DNA of 34,189 nucleotides, taken from assembly GCA_004553715.1 (NCBI GenBank), contig SFKP01000013.1:1-34189 (forward strand), in the 5' to 3' direction. The notes below the pieces were generated by a model, which saw only the letters and a program-made list of their open reading frames with translations, did no database searches and was not told where the DNA came from. The stretch is from Clostridiales bacterium. GTDB taxonomy: Bacteria; Bacillota; Clostridia; TANB77; CAG-508. How positions within the stretch are numbered: position 1 is the stretch's first letter; each line of letters begins with the position of its first letter. Positions 34,129-34,189 of this stretch are shown here, piece by piece. The position numbers and the translations under genes were made by a program.

Positions 34129-34189
34129 ATGTTAAAATTATTAGCAAAAGTAGCAGAAAAATATGCTAAATCAACAAATACAGCATGTA
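34129..34189 (+). CDS. agrD: AgrD-like autoinducer peptide precursor (5' part)
   Basis: A small gene begins at ATG 34129 after a purine-rich SD (GAAAGGGGG) and runs off the window. The visible product MLKLLAKVAEKYAKSTNTAC has the amphipathic N-terminal helix of AgrD, and the TAC at the end matches the start of the thiolactone peptide core in clostridial AgrD, where the Cys closes the ring. The rest of the signal and its charged tail are outside. Position right behind agrB supports it. Confidence 0.8.
   Translation, partial: MLKLLAKVAEKYAKSTNTAC

Noticed and set aside
1..34189. CRISPR array, prophage or complete insertion sequence
   Set aside because: No regularly spaced repeats, no transposase, integrase or phage structural genes were seen. 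The repeats present are short and dispersed.

Overview
This 34.2 kb window is chromosomal DNA from a low-GC Gram-positive bacterium, most likely an anaerobic member of the Clostridia (Bacillota). The grounds are very AT-rich codon use dominated by AGA for Arg, strong AGGAGG-type Shine-Dalgarno (SD) sites, a butyrate kinase, a BofA-like protein, tandem Spo0A-type boxes, RecD2, DprA, and an AgrB/AgrD quorum-sensing pair. It is housekeeping and repair sequence rather than a mobile island, with one gene (an HD hydrolase at 1455-2633) of visibly different codon use.

Layout. 1-2700: butyrate kinase, then the HD hydrolase with its own promoter, a possible pseudoknot leader and a terminator. 2700-5630: comM-dprA-yraN operon behind tandem Spo0A-type boxes. 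5670-8780: a prepilin-like protein, a small membrane protein, a cysteine desulfurase and a convergent HD-GYP protein. 8940-14810: dgt-bofA-recD2-recG. 14800-17800: tmRNA, exonuclease III, an AI-2E family permease and a convergent small membrane protein. 18000-19080: a DUF421 protein on the minus strand and tRNA-Trp. 19250-23540: mfd and an overlapping SpoU-type rRNA methyltransferase. 23540-25980: decayed intergenic DNA, a sortase and an LPXTG surface protein. 26000-29710: priA-def-fmt. 29880-33370: hpt-uvrC, a 33-residue membrane peptide and a SAM methyltransferase. 33440-end: agrB and the start of agrD.

The main observation is a systematic +1 frame change. Eight genes (comM, dprA, recD2 twice, recG, xth, mfd, priA, fmt) contain nine sites where the reading frame meets an in-frame CGG codon and the family-conserved protein continues one base later, with the last two G of CGG starting a GGN glycine codon that the family expects. 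All nine sites have the form NNN-C-GGN, in the same codon phase. In the other genes of native codon use I found no in-frame CGG read as arginine; the only exceptions are two CGG codons in the compositionally foreign HD gene. Seven of the eight affected genes act in DNA repair, recombination, replication restart or competence. The simplest reading is that CGG is not a normal sense codon here and that CGGN is decoded as one glycine (or the C is skipped), as a programmed +1 frameshift that may gate a DNA-processing gene set. A systematic assembly artefact must still be excluded.

Secondary observations are a roughly 53-nt element about 30 nt upstream of the -35 of three operons (dgt-bofA-recD2-recG, mfd-rlmB, hpt-uvrC), a 74-bp inverted-repeat family with two copies in opposite orientation, REP-like hairpins, a 5'-terminal H-type pseudoknot before the HD gene, a roughly 26-nt deletion removing the catalytic motif of fmt, and an LPXTG protein that ends directly after its sorting motif.
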